Counted from the stretch's first letter, positions 23,107 through 34,845 are shown. The stretch: 64,000 nucleotides of DNA from Hypericum androsaemum (GCA_963995505.1 OZ023186.1:17119570-17183569), one strand, 5' to 3'. Numbers and translations are program-made. The notes: generated from the letters alone by a model not told the origin.

Positions 23107-24970
23107 TGAGGAAGCGACCAAAGGTACATACATACCTTCAACTTGATTTGCTATGCGTTTTCTACATCCATTTATGATCTATTTCATGACGTAGCTAAGC
23201 TAGCTAACAGCGGAACAGTCAGTCATTTGGCTTTGCCTTACCAGAAGACTTAATTGATCCGCGTCTTTATTTATTTGTTCAACTTATGTGGCTTTTCCCG
23301 ACTAGTAAGTATGTTTTAGAAGCCGCGGGCGGATGGAAAACAAACTTGATCTAATTAATAGCTTGTGCTCGGATGGATTCAGACAGAAGAAGAAGGAGAG
23401 GAGGAGGAGGAGCTGATTAGCAAGTTACCGGATGACATCCTTGTTCGTGTTCTCTCTCTTTTGCCCGCGAAGGAAGTCATAAGATGTGGTGCGCTTTCCC
23501 GCCGGTGGACTACTCTTCCCAAGTTAGTTCCAATGGCACTGAGATTCTTTAGGAAGTACAGGGCACCGTCTCTAACTGAAGAGACCAAGTTCATTCATCA
23601 CATCAATCAGGTCCTCGATTCCTATCCTGGTGAAACACTAGCCGAACTCAGCATCTCTTACGAGTTGAGCCAGCAACCCAACCTTGCTGACATATGTTCC
23701 CAATTTGACAATTGGATCCGATTTGCTATGGGGAAAAAAGTTGGTAGGTTTGACCTGGATTTGTCTGTCATGGGAGGGATTTCATACGACAAGTACCAGT
23801 TCCCCCCTATTCCCGACGATCTAAATAGATCGAGATCGCAAGATGTTATGTTCACCTCGCTTACTCATCTCCGGCTGCACAGCGTGAATGTGACCGACGA
23901 GCACATCGAGCACTTTTTTAAATGTTGTCCTTTGCTTGAATCACTTTGTGTTATAGGTTCGGACAGCCTTACGAGAGTAAAAGTGGATGCTCCCATTCGG
24001 TTGAAGTTATTGCATATACGATATTGCTCTAATTTACAGGTTTTTGAGATTTCTTCACCAGATCTCATTTCATTCAAGTACATGCCGCATCCATCGTTGC
24101 TTCCAATAACAAGCATGCCTCTCAAGTGCGCACCGCAACTCAATGAGATGGCGGTAGCTGGTGGTTTTTATGACTTTTTAATAGACAATTTTCGTCTATT
24201 CACAAACTATTTTGCTCGAATAGAGACCCTCTCATTGGGTGTTGTAAGATCCAATTCCCAGGTTAGTCTACATGTATCAAGCAATTTGTTTTGACTGTTT
24301 ATGCTTTAAAGTTAAACATGTGGTGCTCGTGATTGTTCAGGAATTCCATTGGCCCATTGGAATCCCCACTTTAAGAAATCTCAAGGACTTGACTGTTCAA
24401 GCTGTAATATTACCCAATAATAATAGCCTCATGTGCTTCGCTCCATGGATCGAAGCGTCTCCGCTCCTTAGAAGATTTGTCTTCAAGGTAAATCATAAAC
24501 GTGCCTCTCTTCATGGATTTGTATTCTCTATTTAACAGTTGTGGTAGAGCTGCAGAAATCATAAATGTGTTCCATTCGCAAGGGAATATTTTATGAAGAA
24601 GTTACGTTTTTTGTTGGTACACAAATTTTTCGTGGCGCTAGTGTTTGAGATTCCAATTTTGTCTCAGAGAAGGGCGATGCCTTGTGGAATAAGGAGAAAA
24701 GCAGTGAAGCCTCGGATGTGCCCGCATAACCTCTTGAAAGATGTTGAATTTATCGGATTCACAGGAGATGTAATGGAGACCGAACTTGTTACGTACATCA
24801 TTGAGAACGCCGTAAACCTTGACAAGATCGTATTTGATTGTCGATATCCAAAATCTATGGAGACCCATATCGAGGACGCTGAGAGCGACACGAGGTCATT
24901 GGCCAGAGTTCGTGCTAGAAAGTTCCAGTCAAAGCTAAGCTCCGCGGTTGAGTTTGTTTTGATTCCGTAG
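23107..24970 (+). CDS. F-box/LRR/FBD-type protein, 4 exons, 448 aa
   Basis: F-box proteins are substrate receptors of SCF ubiquitin ligases, binding SKP1 through the F-box. Exons: 23107-23124, 23383-24261, 24341-24487 and 24668-24970, with introns of 258, 79 and 180 bp, all GT-AG and all phase 0. The 18-base first exon gives MRKRPK, a common start in this family, and joins TEEEGEEEEELISKLPDD. F-box at about residues 17-60 (LPDDILVRVLSLLPAKEVI, then LSRRWTTL); leucine-rich segments at about 165-300 (TSLTHLRLHSVNVTDEHIEH, CCPLLESLCV); FBD-like C-terminus at about 360-415 (CPHNLLKDVEFIGFTGDVME, then ENAVNLDKIVFD). It ends VEFVLIP and TAG. No lesion seen. An apparent longer first ORF starting at 23365 uses GTG and reads through the intron. 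The substrate is unknown. Confidence 0.85.
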
Positions 24971-25355
24971 GCAAATTTCCACAGCAGACTATTTGATTTA
25001 TTTATTTATTTGTCTGGATGATGTATTGAAATTCTTGTTTTGATAATAATGGCACAGTTGGTTTCACTTTTTACAAGTTTGTGTGTGTGTCTGCCTGCAA
25101 ATGCTCATGTTCATTTGTCAAAAAGGGGTTAGAGCAATAGAAGATGTGTCATGTCCGGCGAGAACATATCCTTAGCGAGCAATCAATCTGTAGGTCAAAC
25201 CCCCTACGGGAGGATCTCTACGTGATAGATAAATCAATCAGTAAATATGTTACGAGTGATTTATTATTATATTAAAGATGCTAAGTTCTACTGAATATTG
25301 CCCATTGAAGATCCCAAATGGTTGTTGCATTTATCTTTTCCAACCTCTAAAAATA
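24971..25355. other. 3' flank of the F-box gene
   Basis: Contains the presumed 3' untranslated region (T-rich, with TGATAATAATGG near 25040) and no gene. A short (GT)n run lies at about 25078-25090. Confidence 0.5.
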
Positions 25356-25495
25356 GCACTTAAATTTCGTTTGCGTTATACAAACAGAACGACATAAGGA
25401 GAGAGCACTTAAAGTTCGTTTGCGTTATATAAAATAGAACGACATAGGGATAGGGCACTTAAAGTTCGTTTGCGTTATATAAAACAGAACGACAG
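25356..25495. repeat. Tandem repeat, 50-bp unit, about 2.8 copies
   Basis: Three adjacent copies of a unit containing GCACTTAAAGTTCGTTTGCG then TTATATAAAAYAGAACGACA. The second and third copies are nearly identical; the first is more diverged. Confidence 0.85.
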
Positions 25496-25800
25496 CTATC
25501 AACAATAACTTAGATTAACTGGTGAATGAATTTTTTTTTAATGTAAATTTATACACCATGGTCAATGACATGGTCAGGATTTGAATCCTGGACCAACGTC
25601 TTGTGTTGTTGGGCTACAAGCCCTTTGACAACTGGTGAATGAGTTCTTTTAACATAATCAGGTCTCGAGTTCGAATTCTTTGTAACGCAGTAGTTTTAAG
25701 TACTTATTGGTAGAGCTTTGTCACTTTTCAAAGATCTGGTCCGGATCTAGATTAGTCGGCTAGTGAGCCAGATACTAGATGGTCTAAACCAAAAAACAGA
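25496..25800 (+). mobile_element. SINE-like element B, interrupted by SINE A
   Basis: Starts near CTATCAACAATAACTTAGAT and resumes after the inserted SINE with a B-box-like GGTCTCGAGTTCGAATTC, ending ...ATGGTCTAAACCAAAAAA. A second copy at 48992-49199 shares the start (CTATCAACAATTAC), the GAGTTCGA core, TAATCTAGATTAGTC and the end TATAAACCAAAAAA. The shared internal pol III-like box, short length and A-rich end suggest a SINE; family name unknown. Confidence 0.5.
25530..25629 (-). mobile_element. SINE A copy, minus orientation, with 13-bp target duplication
   Basis: Flanked by perfect AACTGGTGAATGA repeats (25517-25529 and 25630-25642). On the minus strand it reads GTCAAAGGGCTTGTAGCCCA, an A-box-like region, then GGATTCAAATCC (B-box-like), GACCATGGTGTATAAATT, and an A-tract tail. 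The same family occurs at 47838. The target duplication, pol III boxes and A tail together support a retroposed SINE. Confidence 0.85.
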
Positions 25801-26194
25801 AGACAACTATTGTTCCTCCTCTTCTTCTTCTTGTTAACTTGGCAAAATTTAAAATCTTTTTATTTGTATCCCACCTCTTCTGGTGTAACATTGGACAAGC
25901 TGAAACCAGAGCAATCAAGAAAAGAAAGAATGATATTCAATAAGAAGAAACTTCTTCAAGTAATGAGGCAAATATGACCTAAAAAGAATGGCAAGAGTGG
26001 TACAATAGGTCCAAGTTTGATGGGTAGAAAGTCAAATGTAGAGCGTATCAATGAATCTTTTTCCAGATATGTGTTGGGAAGAAGGTCGAAATCATTTCAC
26101 GAAGATTCTCCAATTGTGCACAAGATTATCGGTAGTCAATTAAGAAGTGGTATTACAACACTTATCAACATAGATTACAAATGGTATGAGCAGC

Positions 26195-26486
26195 GGTGCT
26201 ACGAAGGTCGTAGCGGTGCAAGGTGGGACTCGAAGGCTTCAAGCCTTTTCGTCCTCCGTATTGTCAAAATTCCGATACAAATAATAAAACGTAAATAACT
26301 TTCTCTTATTTTTTGGTTGAATAAATCCCAAGTATCGTAACATTATATAGCCAAACGATTATAACGGAATAGTAACATATCTAATAGAGTTCGACTACGG
26401 AATTGAAAAATACGAAATACAGAAAGTAAATCTAATAATAAGAATAGGAAATAATAAAGACTCCTAATCAGACTAGATACGTAACA
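26195..26486 (-). repeat. LTR fragment, same family as 17662, minus orientation
   Basis: On the minus strand it starts TGTTACGTATCTAGTCTGAT at 26486, carries CGTTTGGCTATATAATG and runs to GCACCGCTACGACCTTCG near 26195. No internal retroelement coding sequence adjoins it. Confidence 0.7.
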
Positions 26487-26539
26487 TTACTTTTGCCCTC
26501 GCGAGACAGGTTGTATGCGCTAACCTGGCTCGACGACAT

Positions 26540-26941
26540 CATCGAATGCCCCATCCTCTTCTTCGTGGCCACCGAGAATAATGCGGAAGAGGCGCTTGCA
26601 GCGATGTCCCCGCACAGTAAGATGGAAATATGTGAATCATAATATTCAAAAACTGTGCATTGGGATTAAGCTGATCCGATTCTTTCCCATTGCATTGCAG
26701 GTACAAAACTGCCTCTTCAGCCAATCAGGTAAGTATTTCCTTGTCAGTAACTTCTTCTACTTTTATGTACTGCAGTATCTCTATTTCCTTTTCTTGCTAA
26801 TGGTTTCTGAGTAATATTGAACACTTTTAATTACTGATGTAATGTTATGTTGTTGATGTTTCCCAGGGTCCAACAGGAAATGTTGGAAGCTGTTTCCCTC
26901 TTCAAAATAGTTCAGTTGCTTTGAGAGATCCTATGAATTAG
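26540..26941 (+). other. Possible terminal exons of an unidentified gene
   Basis: Two splice-bounded blocks are visible: GTACAAAACTGCC...CCAATCAG (about 26701-26728) between TTGCATTGCAG and GTAAGTATTT, and a block after TTTCCCAG (about 26867) that opens GGTCCAACAGGAAATGTTGG and ends at the TAG in CCTATGAATTAG (about 26941). Joined in phase they give YKTASSANQ then GPTGNVGSCFPLQNSSVALR and DPMN. I do not recognise the protein. Upstream exons are not identifiable; an LTR fragment lies just before. It may be a gene 3' end or chance splice-like sequence. Confidence 0.3.
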
Positions 26942-27650
26942 CTGGAAATTAATGAAATCCAACTGCTTTATGTTTTAGTAAAAAGACCGGTAAATAAATG
27001 GAATAAATTTCACGTACGTTTAAAATTAAATAATTACTTAAAATTAATTTGGTCTATTAAACATTACGCACTTAAAATCGGTACGTTTAGCACCTTATAT
27101 CTTTCAACATAAGACAATCAACATATTAGAACTAATCGTAGATATGCGACATCTTTTTTAGCACCACAATCACACATCTAGGATTTTTTTTTTTTGCATC
27201 GTCCAAACGAGGTCAATCTAGCACTCTTGTTCGGGCTTGAATACAATTGAAAAGAAATTTTAAAATATTTAGTTGGATTATATCTAATAAATTTTACATA
27301 TAATTTTTTTGTATAATTGATCGGTCTTACAAAAGATGGACGGCAATAATTAATATTCTATTCCCTCCTACACCTATGGTGTGCTACGCACCTAACCCTG
27401 TGGAACAAGGCTGCCCTATGAATGAACAGAAAATTTAATTTGTTTGGCAAAAGTTGGTAAAAACGTTGTACTGACGTTACTTATTGCGGCGTCTTCTTCC
27501 TTCTAAGTCCCAATTTGACTTTTTTAAGTTTAGATTATTGACCAACCTAAATTAATAAAGAGACCCATCACGTGTGATCTACCTTATTCTAAAAACAATT
27601 TAGATTCGCCGAAATTTCACTTCCCCAATCGTGTGAAATGGGATTTTTTT
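26919..27650 (+). repeat. Spaced direct duplication, copy 1
   Basis: Begins TTTGAGAGATCCTATGAATT and ends CGTGTGAAATGGGA. It matches 30755-31612 in the same orientation along its length, including GTAAAAAGACCGGTAAATAA, TTAGAACTAATCGTAGATAT and CTATTCCCTCCTACACCTAT. No TG...CA ends, so it does not look like an LTR. Confidence 0.8.
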
Positions 27651-30600
27651 TAGGGGTAAAATGTTCTTCATTTTATTATCAAATAGAGTAAGTTTTACAA
27701 CCGATTCAAGCAATAACTTAAGCACATATTTTCCCGGTCCATCGCATAATAGCACGATAAACCACTCTCCTAATCTACCCATCTCATTCTAAAACCTATC
27801 ATCATGCACAATAGCACTTCTTTATTTGAAAATGTTGAAACCGGAGATCGTTGTTTCGATTATGTAAGAAAGCATATGCGATAGAACGAGAGTCGTTTGG
27901 CAGGGATTTACTAGTTTTGGTTACTTGACAATCTCCTCTACATTTTAAAATCCGCGGGATGTGTTTGGTGATGATCATTTAATAATTTCAAACACGTTGG
28001 AGATTTATTATAAATAAACAAACAAACAAATAAATTAATAGTTTTTCCCATCGAGGAACATCTTCGTTTTCGTGGGTGGATTTTGTTCGTTTGGACCGTG
28101 TAATGGTTCGGTGTTGGACTCGATAAATGATGGGCCTAGTAAGTACGATGCATGGGCCAAATCCTTCATTTTGAGATTTGTATAGTTTTGTATCGTAAAA
28201 AATTTGCAAAGATATATAACGAAAAAAAAACCAAAAAAGTATTTACAAAAATGTTGTGTCCAAAAAAAAAGATCGCGAAAACGAAATTTCTGTCTACTTT
28301 TGTTTCGGTGCTTTGCTGCTTGTACTACATGTGTGGATATTTTTGTGGATGAGATGCACTTGGAGACTTTTTAGTGTACAAACGATGCCCACAATAAACA
28401 CTTGGATAAGCATCTTTTTTCGACATATTCTATAATGTTTTATAGTGTAGATGTTTTTATTACCAATAAAGAAGTATTACAACCGATTAGAAATCTAATG
28501 ATAAAAGTGATTCGAAAGTTGGATGGGTTTGAAACAAAAATTCGGATAAGCGTTACCGAATAGATTCCAAAAATAACACGTCTTGATTACAAAATTCTGA
28601 AGAAATATGTGACCAAATGAGCCATTCTCGAACATTTGACAATATCACATAAGTTAAGGTTAAATGATTAACCTTTTTCTATAACTCCAGATTCACCACA
28701 AAATAGCACCATTAAGAGTGGACTATATCTTCCGAAATTTTTTCCCTGGAAATAAGGTTTGATGTAGTCTCTTAATGAAAAAAATATCAACAACTCATCA
28801 AATGTTATCTCAAAACCTGCATCCTTAAAAGAAATTAAATGCCGTCGATGGAGCATCTCAAGAGTTGGCCATTAATGATTAATTTCACAAGTCAAGACAA
28901 ACATCAAGTTGCAAGAAGTGGGCCCTATATGGGCCCAAGCCCACACACGACCAAAGCTCCCCTACTATGAGTTGGCGTTGTCTCAATTCCGTACCACACG
29001 TTTAGTATTTCTTTTTGTTTGCCCGGAAAAGATCATCCTCTTACCAGCTAGCCGACACAATCGTCAACTGCAAAATTTATTTGTATTGGGCTTTGGCCCA
29101 CCATGTGATGCAATGGAACATGTGGGTAATCAACGGTCGGACCAAATTTCGGGTGGTTCGTACTCGTACGCTTTTCTAGTTTAGTTGAAAATTGACCCAT
29201 GATCTCTCTTCAATCGCGGTTGGATTGATCGGACTGTCAGTTTTAAAATTTTGATTGGGACGACTCATTGTATTGTTCTTAGAACTTTTAGTATTCTTCA
29301 TCATATGTGCAGACAACAATAATTTTAAAATTGAGTATTGTTATATATTTGATTGTATTTACAAATTTTTAAAGCAAATCTACTTCATTCACAAATTTAA
29401 CCCAATAATTTGTTTTGTGCCCCTAAATTTTTTTTTTGTTTACTTGTGGTTCTACATCTGACTTGTGAGGAGGGGGATAATTAGGAACCAACCTCACAAG
29501 AAAGTCTTTAGAAACCTTAGTACTGTCTACAAAAGGAAAAGACATTGACACTCTAGTACTCAGATCTTGATAATCTTCAACCACTTTTTCTTTCTTTGTG
29601 CAGTTAATTTTGTCGATACCATATATTAAGGCGACATGTGTTTTCTTTTGATATATGATTGGGCGGGAATACTTCACTCTAGAATCGAAAGAGACTTTAA
29701 ATAAAGATCGTTTTTAAAATGGTGTTAAATTCATCTCGAAATATGTTTTCTTTCTTTGTAAAACAGTAACTTTTATTTTTTGAAAGTCGAAGAGCAGTAA
29801 CGGGAAGCATATTATAAAGTTATATGTACTTGGGATTCCGCCAAACAATTATAGAGGCTCTTTTAATTGTTGGGGCTAAAGTAGTACACTGCCTCTTCAG
29901 GAAAAGAGTCGTACGCTGCCTGGTAAAGAAAAAAGTGGTACAATATAACGTGGGTGTCCCCTGTCCAAATAAATTGGTTCACCACCGGATCTTTTTAGGT
30001 CTCGAACAAAATCTCGGATCTAGGCTGCTCGTACATCCTATCTTTTCTTTGGCTTATAGTGGTATTTAAGATCCGGCACTCGCAATCTCGAAATAGTGAT
30101 TTTGCACCTTTTATGTTGTACATAATGCCTCAATAAATTCTACTTATCAAAAAAATTATTGGTGTATCTAACTCACTTATCAAACTAATTCAATTTCAAA
30201 GTCGGGTATGACTTTGAAAAATGACAAAACTCCTTTAATAAATATTTAACACTGATACATTTTTAACGATTCTAACTCGAGACTTTGTTAAACTAAAATA
30301 ACGTTCTCGATATAAGTCTTTTTTGGTTTGTACATCCTACCTAGAACACTCTAATTGACTCCCCCCCCCCCCTCCAAAAAAATTTCGATAATTTTTCGAA
30401 TTTGAATTAGTCTTTTTTACCCAACAAAAACTGATTGTTTTTTTCATTTAGTTCCAGTTTGCATGAACTCTTTTCTGATCAATATTTGTGACATTTTTAC
30501 GTATGTTTTGATGATAAAAGTTCTTGTGAATTGATTAAAGAGGTCGAGAGTTGAAATTTAAACGTTGCTTTCCAACATTAAAGTCCCTAATATTACATAG

Positions 30601-30754
30601 AGTGACTATCAATTATTTAATACAACTAATAACGTCTCGGAAAAAATATATATCAGAAAAATATAACTATGTGCATCATATAAATACACTGCAAGTCACA
30701 GGGTTCAAATAAAAGCATGTTATACCCTCCAAAAGGAGGAACATGTAACATATA
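27651..30754. other. Intergenic between the two duplicated segments, no gene recognised
   Basis: AT-rich DNA with only short unsupported ORFs. A C-run followed by a T/A-rich tract lies at 30361-30385. No conserved domain is visible on either strand. Confidence 0.5.
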
Positions 30755-31612
30755 CTTTTGAGAGATCCTATGAATTAGCCAGAGTTTGGAAATTAAAGAA
30801 ATCCAAGTGTTTTATTTTTTAGTAAAAAGACCGGTAAATAAATGGAATAAATTTCACATTGTACCTCATACTTATTTAAAATTAAATAATTACTTAAAAT
30901 TTGGTCCATTGAACATTACACACTTAAAATCGGTACATTTAGTACCTTATATCTTTCAACATAAGACAATCAACATATTAGAACTAATCGTAGATATGCA
31001 ACTATCTGTATTAGCAACACAATCACACATCTGGAATTAAGTGTGTTGCGTTCCTCCAATCAAGGTCCATCTAGCACCTTTGTTTCGGGCGAACAAAGTT
31101 GTATACAATTGAAAGAAAACATATATATTTAGTTGTATTATATCTAATAAATTTTAAATATAATTTTTTTGGTATAATTGATCGGTCTTACATAAGATGG
31201 ACGGCAATAATATATATTCTATTCCCTCCTACACCTATGGTGTGCTACGCACCTAGCCCTAAGGGAACAAGGCTGCCCTATGAATAAACAGATAATTTAA
31301 TTTATTTGGCAAAAGTTGGTAAAACCGCTGTACTTCGTTACAGATAACTTGTTTTTAATCGATTGTCAAACCACAGGATCTGACAATAACTATCCCCATA
31401 ATTTAATTTGTTTGGCAAAAGTTGGTAAAACCGCTGTACTTCGTTACTTATTGCGGCGTCTTCTTCCTTCTAAGTCCCAATTTGACTTTTTAAGTTTAGA
31501 TTATTGACCAACCTAAATTAATAAAGAAACCCATCACGTGTAATCTGCCTTATCCTAAAAACAAATTAGATTCGCCGCAATTTCACCTCCCCAATCGTGT
31601 GAAATGGGACTT
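30755..31612 (+). repeat. Spaced direct duplication, copy 2, with extra internal repeat
   Basis: Homologous to 26919-27650. This copy is longer because GGCAAAAGTTGGTAAAACCG then CTGTACTTCGTTAC occurs twice (about 31306-31345 and 31412-31446), separated by unique sequence. Copy 1 has this motif once. Confidence 0.8.
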
Positions 31613-32137
31613 GATTTAGTATGTTTTGTTCAATTATTTTAGAAGCTTGAGTTGATTTTTCATTGGTAAGAACACATGGAAAGGTCGAATTTTAGCACGA
31701 CTTTTAATTTTGTCAATATTTTATGAGATAAGTAGTGTGAATAATAACAAACAATAGAATCAACCGACTGTATAATATATCAAACCTGTGACACCTTCAT
31801 CAATGGAAGAAGATCTTTTGTTACGTTTGTGATTCGGATAAAAAAAAGCGACAAGTCATTTTCTCGGAAAATAATTTTCGTTGAGACAAATGGAAGAATA
31901 TTTACAGAGACGCTGTTGTTTCCAATAAATTACAATAATTGTCAATAAGTAACATGATGAATTTACCATCCAGCTAGGAGAGAAAAACACTTGCAGTGGG
32001 ATGAGCAACTTATTACAGAAATAGTATAGCAGCGATCTAGAGTATAATGTTGAATCACAAAATAAACAGACACAGCTTGTTTCTAGCTACGAGATCGGTA
32101 TGCGAATGAGTGTCGTCGTGCAAGTTAGGGAGATGCA
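31613..32137. other. Downstream flank of the AP2 gene
   Basis: Includes the presumed 3' untranslated region of the minus-strand AP2 gene; no other gene recognised. Confidence 0.45.
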
Positions 32138-34392
32138 TCACGGTGGAGGTTGCGGTGGCGTCATTGGGAAGTAAAACTTGGACGGGTGGCCGGTAGTGGT
32201 TGTGGACGGGGCGAAACAAACACCGTGGGGTGCTTGGATGAGTGATTTTGATGGAAGGATGGCAGCGGAGCGAGGAGAGGCCGAATATGAGAATCCTGAT
32301 GATGCTGCAACAGAGTACAGTGCCATTGGGGTGGCAGCGGTCTGGGGATCCATTTGCCACGCCCAGTTGGGAGGTCCGCGAGAAGAATTTATCCCGATGG
32401 TCTTTTCGGATGTTTTATCCTGCTCGCAGATGAAAAGATAGTTAGTGTGGAGCTACTGGAGGGCAATGGTCAGCCAGCATATTGATGAATGGAATTCTAG
32501 CATCAACAATAAACCACCATGTATCGGTTGCCATGAAAAGAAGAGAATTGGAAAACCAGTATTCAACTATTATAGTAAAGAGCTGCAACTAGGCGTCGTA
32601 AATTCGCTCGATCAACTCATTGATGGCTAACTAAATATGAGAGCTGACGCAGATGCAGGCAATTTGTAGTTAGTATCAATTGGTGTCCATTGGCCATTGA
32701 ATTGGTCCGACTTCAAAGGTCAGATTTCAATGGAAACAGGAGGAGCTTTTACCAGAAATTGTAACAGAACAGACGTGTATACCTCTTTCGGGACGAAACT
32801 AGTATATATATTGTTCCATGAGGAGGGATCTGATGCCCGTATCCCTTTGAAAGGCGGAACACCTCCTACCATGTCTTCTTGGATCTCAATCTGCAATTGA
32901 ATCAACGGATCACATCAGTTCATTAGCTTTATACTTATGTACCGATGAGGGTGACAAAAGCGTGTTTTCCGAAAGGGAACATATGATAGAAAATAGGCAA
33001 GAAGTTACCCTTGAGCCCCTGTTATACGAGGTTGAGATCACCTGGTAAGGAAAACCACCTTCCCTTTCCTTTGAGACATGGCTTGAAGGAGACATGCCTA
33101 AATTCAGATCAAGATTGTGATCGCTACCTGTGTATCAGAATGATTTTTCACATTTCAATTTGCTTGCATCTCATTGCACCAAACCAAATGAGAGAATTTC
33201 ATCCGAAGAGTTGCAGATTCAACGAGAAATCGTTTACTAACCTTCGTTTGTCGCCTCAGAGGTCGTGTACGCACTGGACTCAAAGTTGGTCACTGCCTCC
33301 CTCCCGTTACACTTGAGAGCTGCCTTGTCATAAGCCCTGATTTCCAGACAATCAAAAGGGAGACACAAGGTTGGATGGAAGCCTATTGACGTTGAAAAAT
33401 TCAGGCTAATTAATTCAGAATCAGAAGAATGTCATTCGTGATCGATCACAAGGACCTTGCAGCTTCTACTTCGTTGTCGAACAACCCAAGATAAATATAC
33501 CTGCAATCAAGCATCGCAATGTCCATGATGCAAACACCACGCCAATCATACCTCGACAGAAATAGCACAAACCATTGGTTTGGCGATAAACTCGCATCTA
33601 TCTTCCAAACCACAATCACAGAGATCCTAATTTCAACCCCGACAACAAAGAGACAGACACAAAAACTCCTTAAACATGGCTCCTTACTTTTTCCCAAGGA
33701 ATTGGCCCATTCTCGCTTCCCATCGTCCGCACTTGTGCAGTGTCACCCCTCTGTACTTCGAGCTACCTCTAGCGAATCCAGTGCTCTGACGACGGAGAAC
33801 ATGAATAAACTCTTCCTTGCTCAAGTTCTTCGTCTGATAAATCCGTCAAACTTAAACATGAGACAACCATAACCACGCCAACCTCGAACGAAAAGAACTC
33901 GTTCCATTAAGAACCGAATACAAATTCAAACCTGTTTAAGATCCTCCTCATAGTCACCCAGACTAAAATTGATGTCAGCATCGACGCCCCTGAACTTGAT
34001 AGCCGCACGATCATAAGCTCTGATGAAACAACACCACCAACAAACAAACGATCGGTAAACGGAAATAGTGAGACACACAAACAATAACAAAATAATTTGG
34101 AAATTCAAAGATAAAAAGAATTCTCCGTGTAGCTGCAAAATCCTACCTAGCAGCAGCAAGAGCAGTGTCAAACCCACCTAAATAAACTTGCTTCCCACAA
34201 TCCCTGCACACACAAAAATAAGAAGAAAATCGAATTAGACCGACCAAACAAAAGCAGCAAAAATTTTATTTTAAAAAAAACACAAAATGCTTCCAAATTA
34301 GTTGACATTTATACCCCCACCCAACACACAAAAAAAGTCAACACTAGCCCCTCCACTCCCAGAGCGGAAAACTAAACTTCATCATTAACAAC

Positions 34393-34438
<46 letters not shown>

Positions 34439-34845
34439 AAAACTAAAACACAATGAGAAGAAAAGAAAATAAGACAGAGAGGGAATTTTAATTACCAGAT
34501 ATGAGATTCCCAGCGACCGGTCCTCCGGTAGAAGGTGACCCCGCGGTACTGAGAGCTCCTGGAGCGTGGGCCACGCCGGCTCTTCTTAACCGCCGGTGGC
34601 GCAACCCGAACCACCTCATCCTTCCCCTCTCCCATCCTCCTCGCCGGGAACAGCTCCCTCGTCGCAGCCGCGGCGAAGCCGCCCCGCACGATGTCGAACT
34701 CGATCGTCGGAGCGCGTGCGGAGCACGCGTCCTCGGCCTCGGCATTGACCACGGACGACGACGAGTCCGACGTCGCCGCCTCCCCCAGCGGCGGGAAGTG
34801 AGTCCACTCGACCGAGTCCATCGCGTCCAGGTTTAGATCCAGCAT
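32138..34845 (-). CDS. euAP2-type transcription factor, two AP2 domains, miR172 target, 9 exons, 418 aa
   Basis: A nuclear DNA-binding regulator of the AP2/TOE group, which controls flowering time and floral organ identity. Minus-strand exons: 34496-34845, 34147-34203, 33932-34019, 33688-33833, 33456-33500, 33242-33336, 33042-33127, 32783-32890, 32138-32419; all GT-AG and in phase (1257 nt). Residues 1-7 MLDLNLD; motif EFDIVRGG...TRELFP near 50-67; basic [10 protein letters not shown] at 87-96; AP2-R1 about 99-165 ([29 protein letters not shown]); linker [22 protein letters not shown]2-R2 about 191-250 ([33 protein letters not shown]); EAR-like LDLNLG at 266-271; NWAWQ near 343-347; then AASSGF, encoded over the miR172 site. 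Exon 2 (57 nt) equals the two small 26- and 31-nt AP2 exons fused, which suggests loss of an intron. No stop or frameshift seen. Clade (AP2 or TOE/RAP2.7) not settled. Confidence 0.93.
32290..32310 (-). promoter_or_regulatory. miR172 target site in the AP2 last exon
   Basis: On the mRNA strand the site reads TTGCAGCATCATCAGGATTC followed by T. It differs from the usual AP2 target only in its first base (T for C). It encodes V-AASSGF-S (residues about 362-369), the same place as in other euAP2 proteins. Predicted effect is translational repression or cleavage by miR172. Confidence 0.92.
34397..34435. repeat. (AT)n microsatellite in AP2 intron 1
   Basis: An uninterrupted AT dinucleotide run of about 19 units lies in the first intron (34204-34495), roughly 60 bp downstream of its donor in the direction of transcription. 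Confidence 0.9.

Noticed and set aside
23365..23382. Upstream extension of the F-box ORF starting at 23365
   Set aside because: It begins with GTG and reads through the end of intron 1 (acceptor at 23381-23382); the short ATG exon at 23107 joins in phase and gives the expected family start.
26919..31612. The two duplicated segments as LTRs of one retrotransposon
   Set aside because: No TG...CA ends, primer-binding site, polypurine tract or retroelement coding sequence between them.
34501..34836. Plus-strand ORF opposite AP2 exon 1
   Set aside because: Antisense shadow of GC-rich AP2 coding sequence; no family features.
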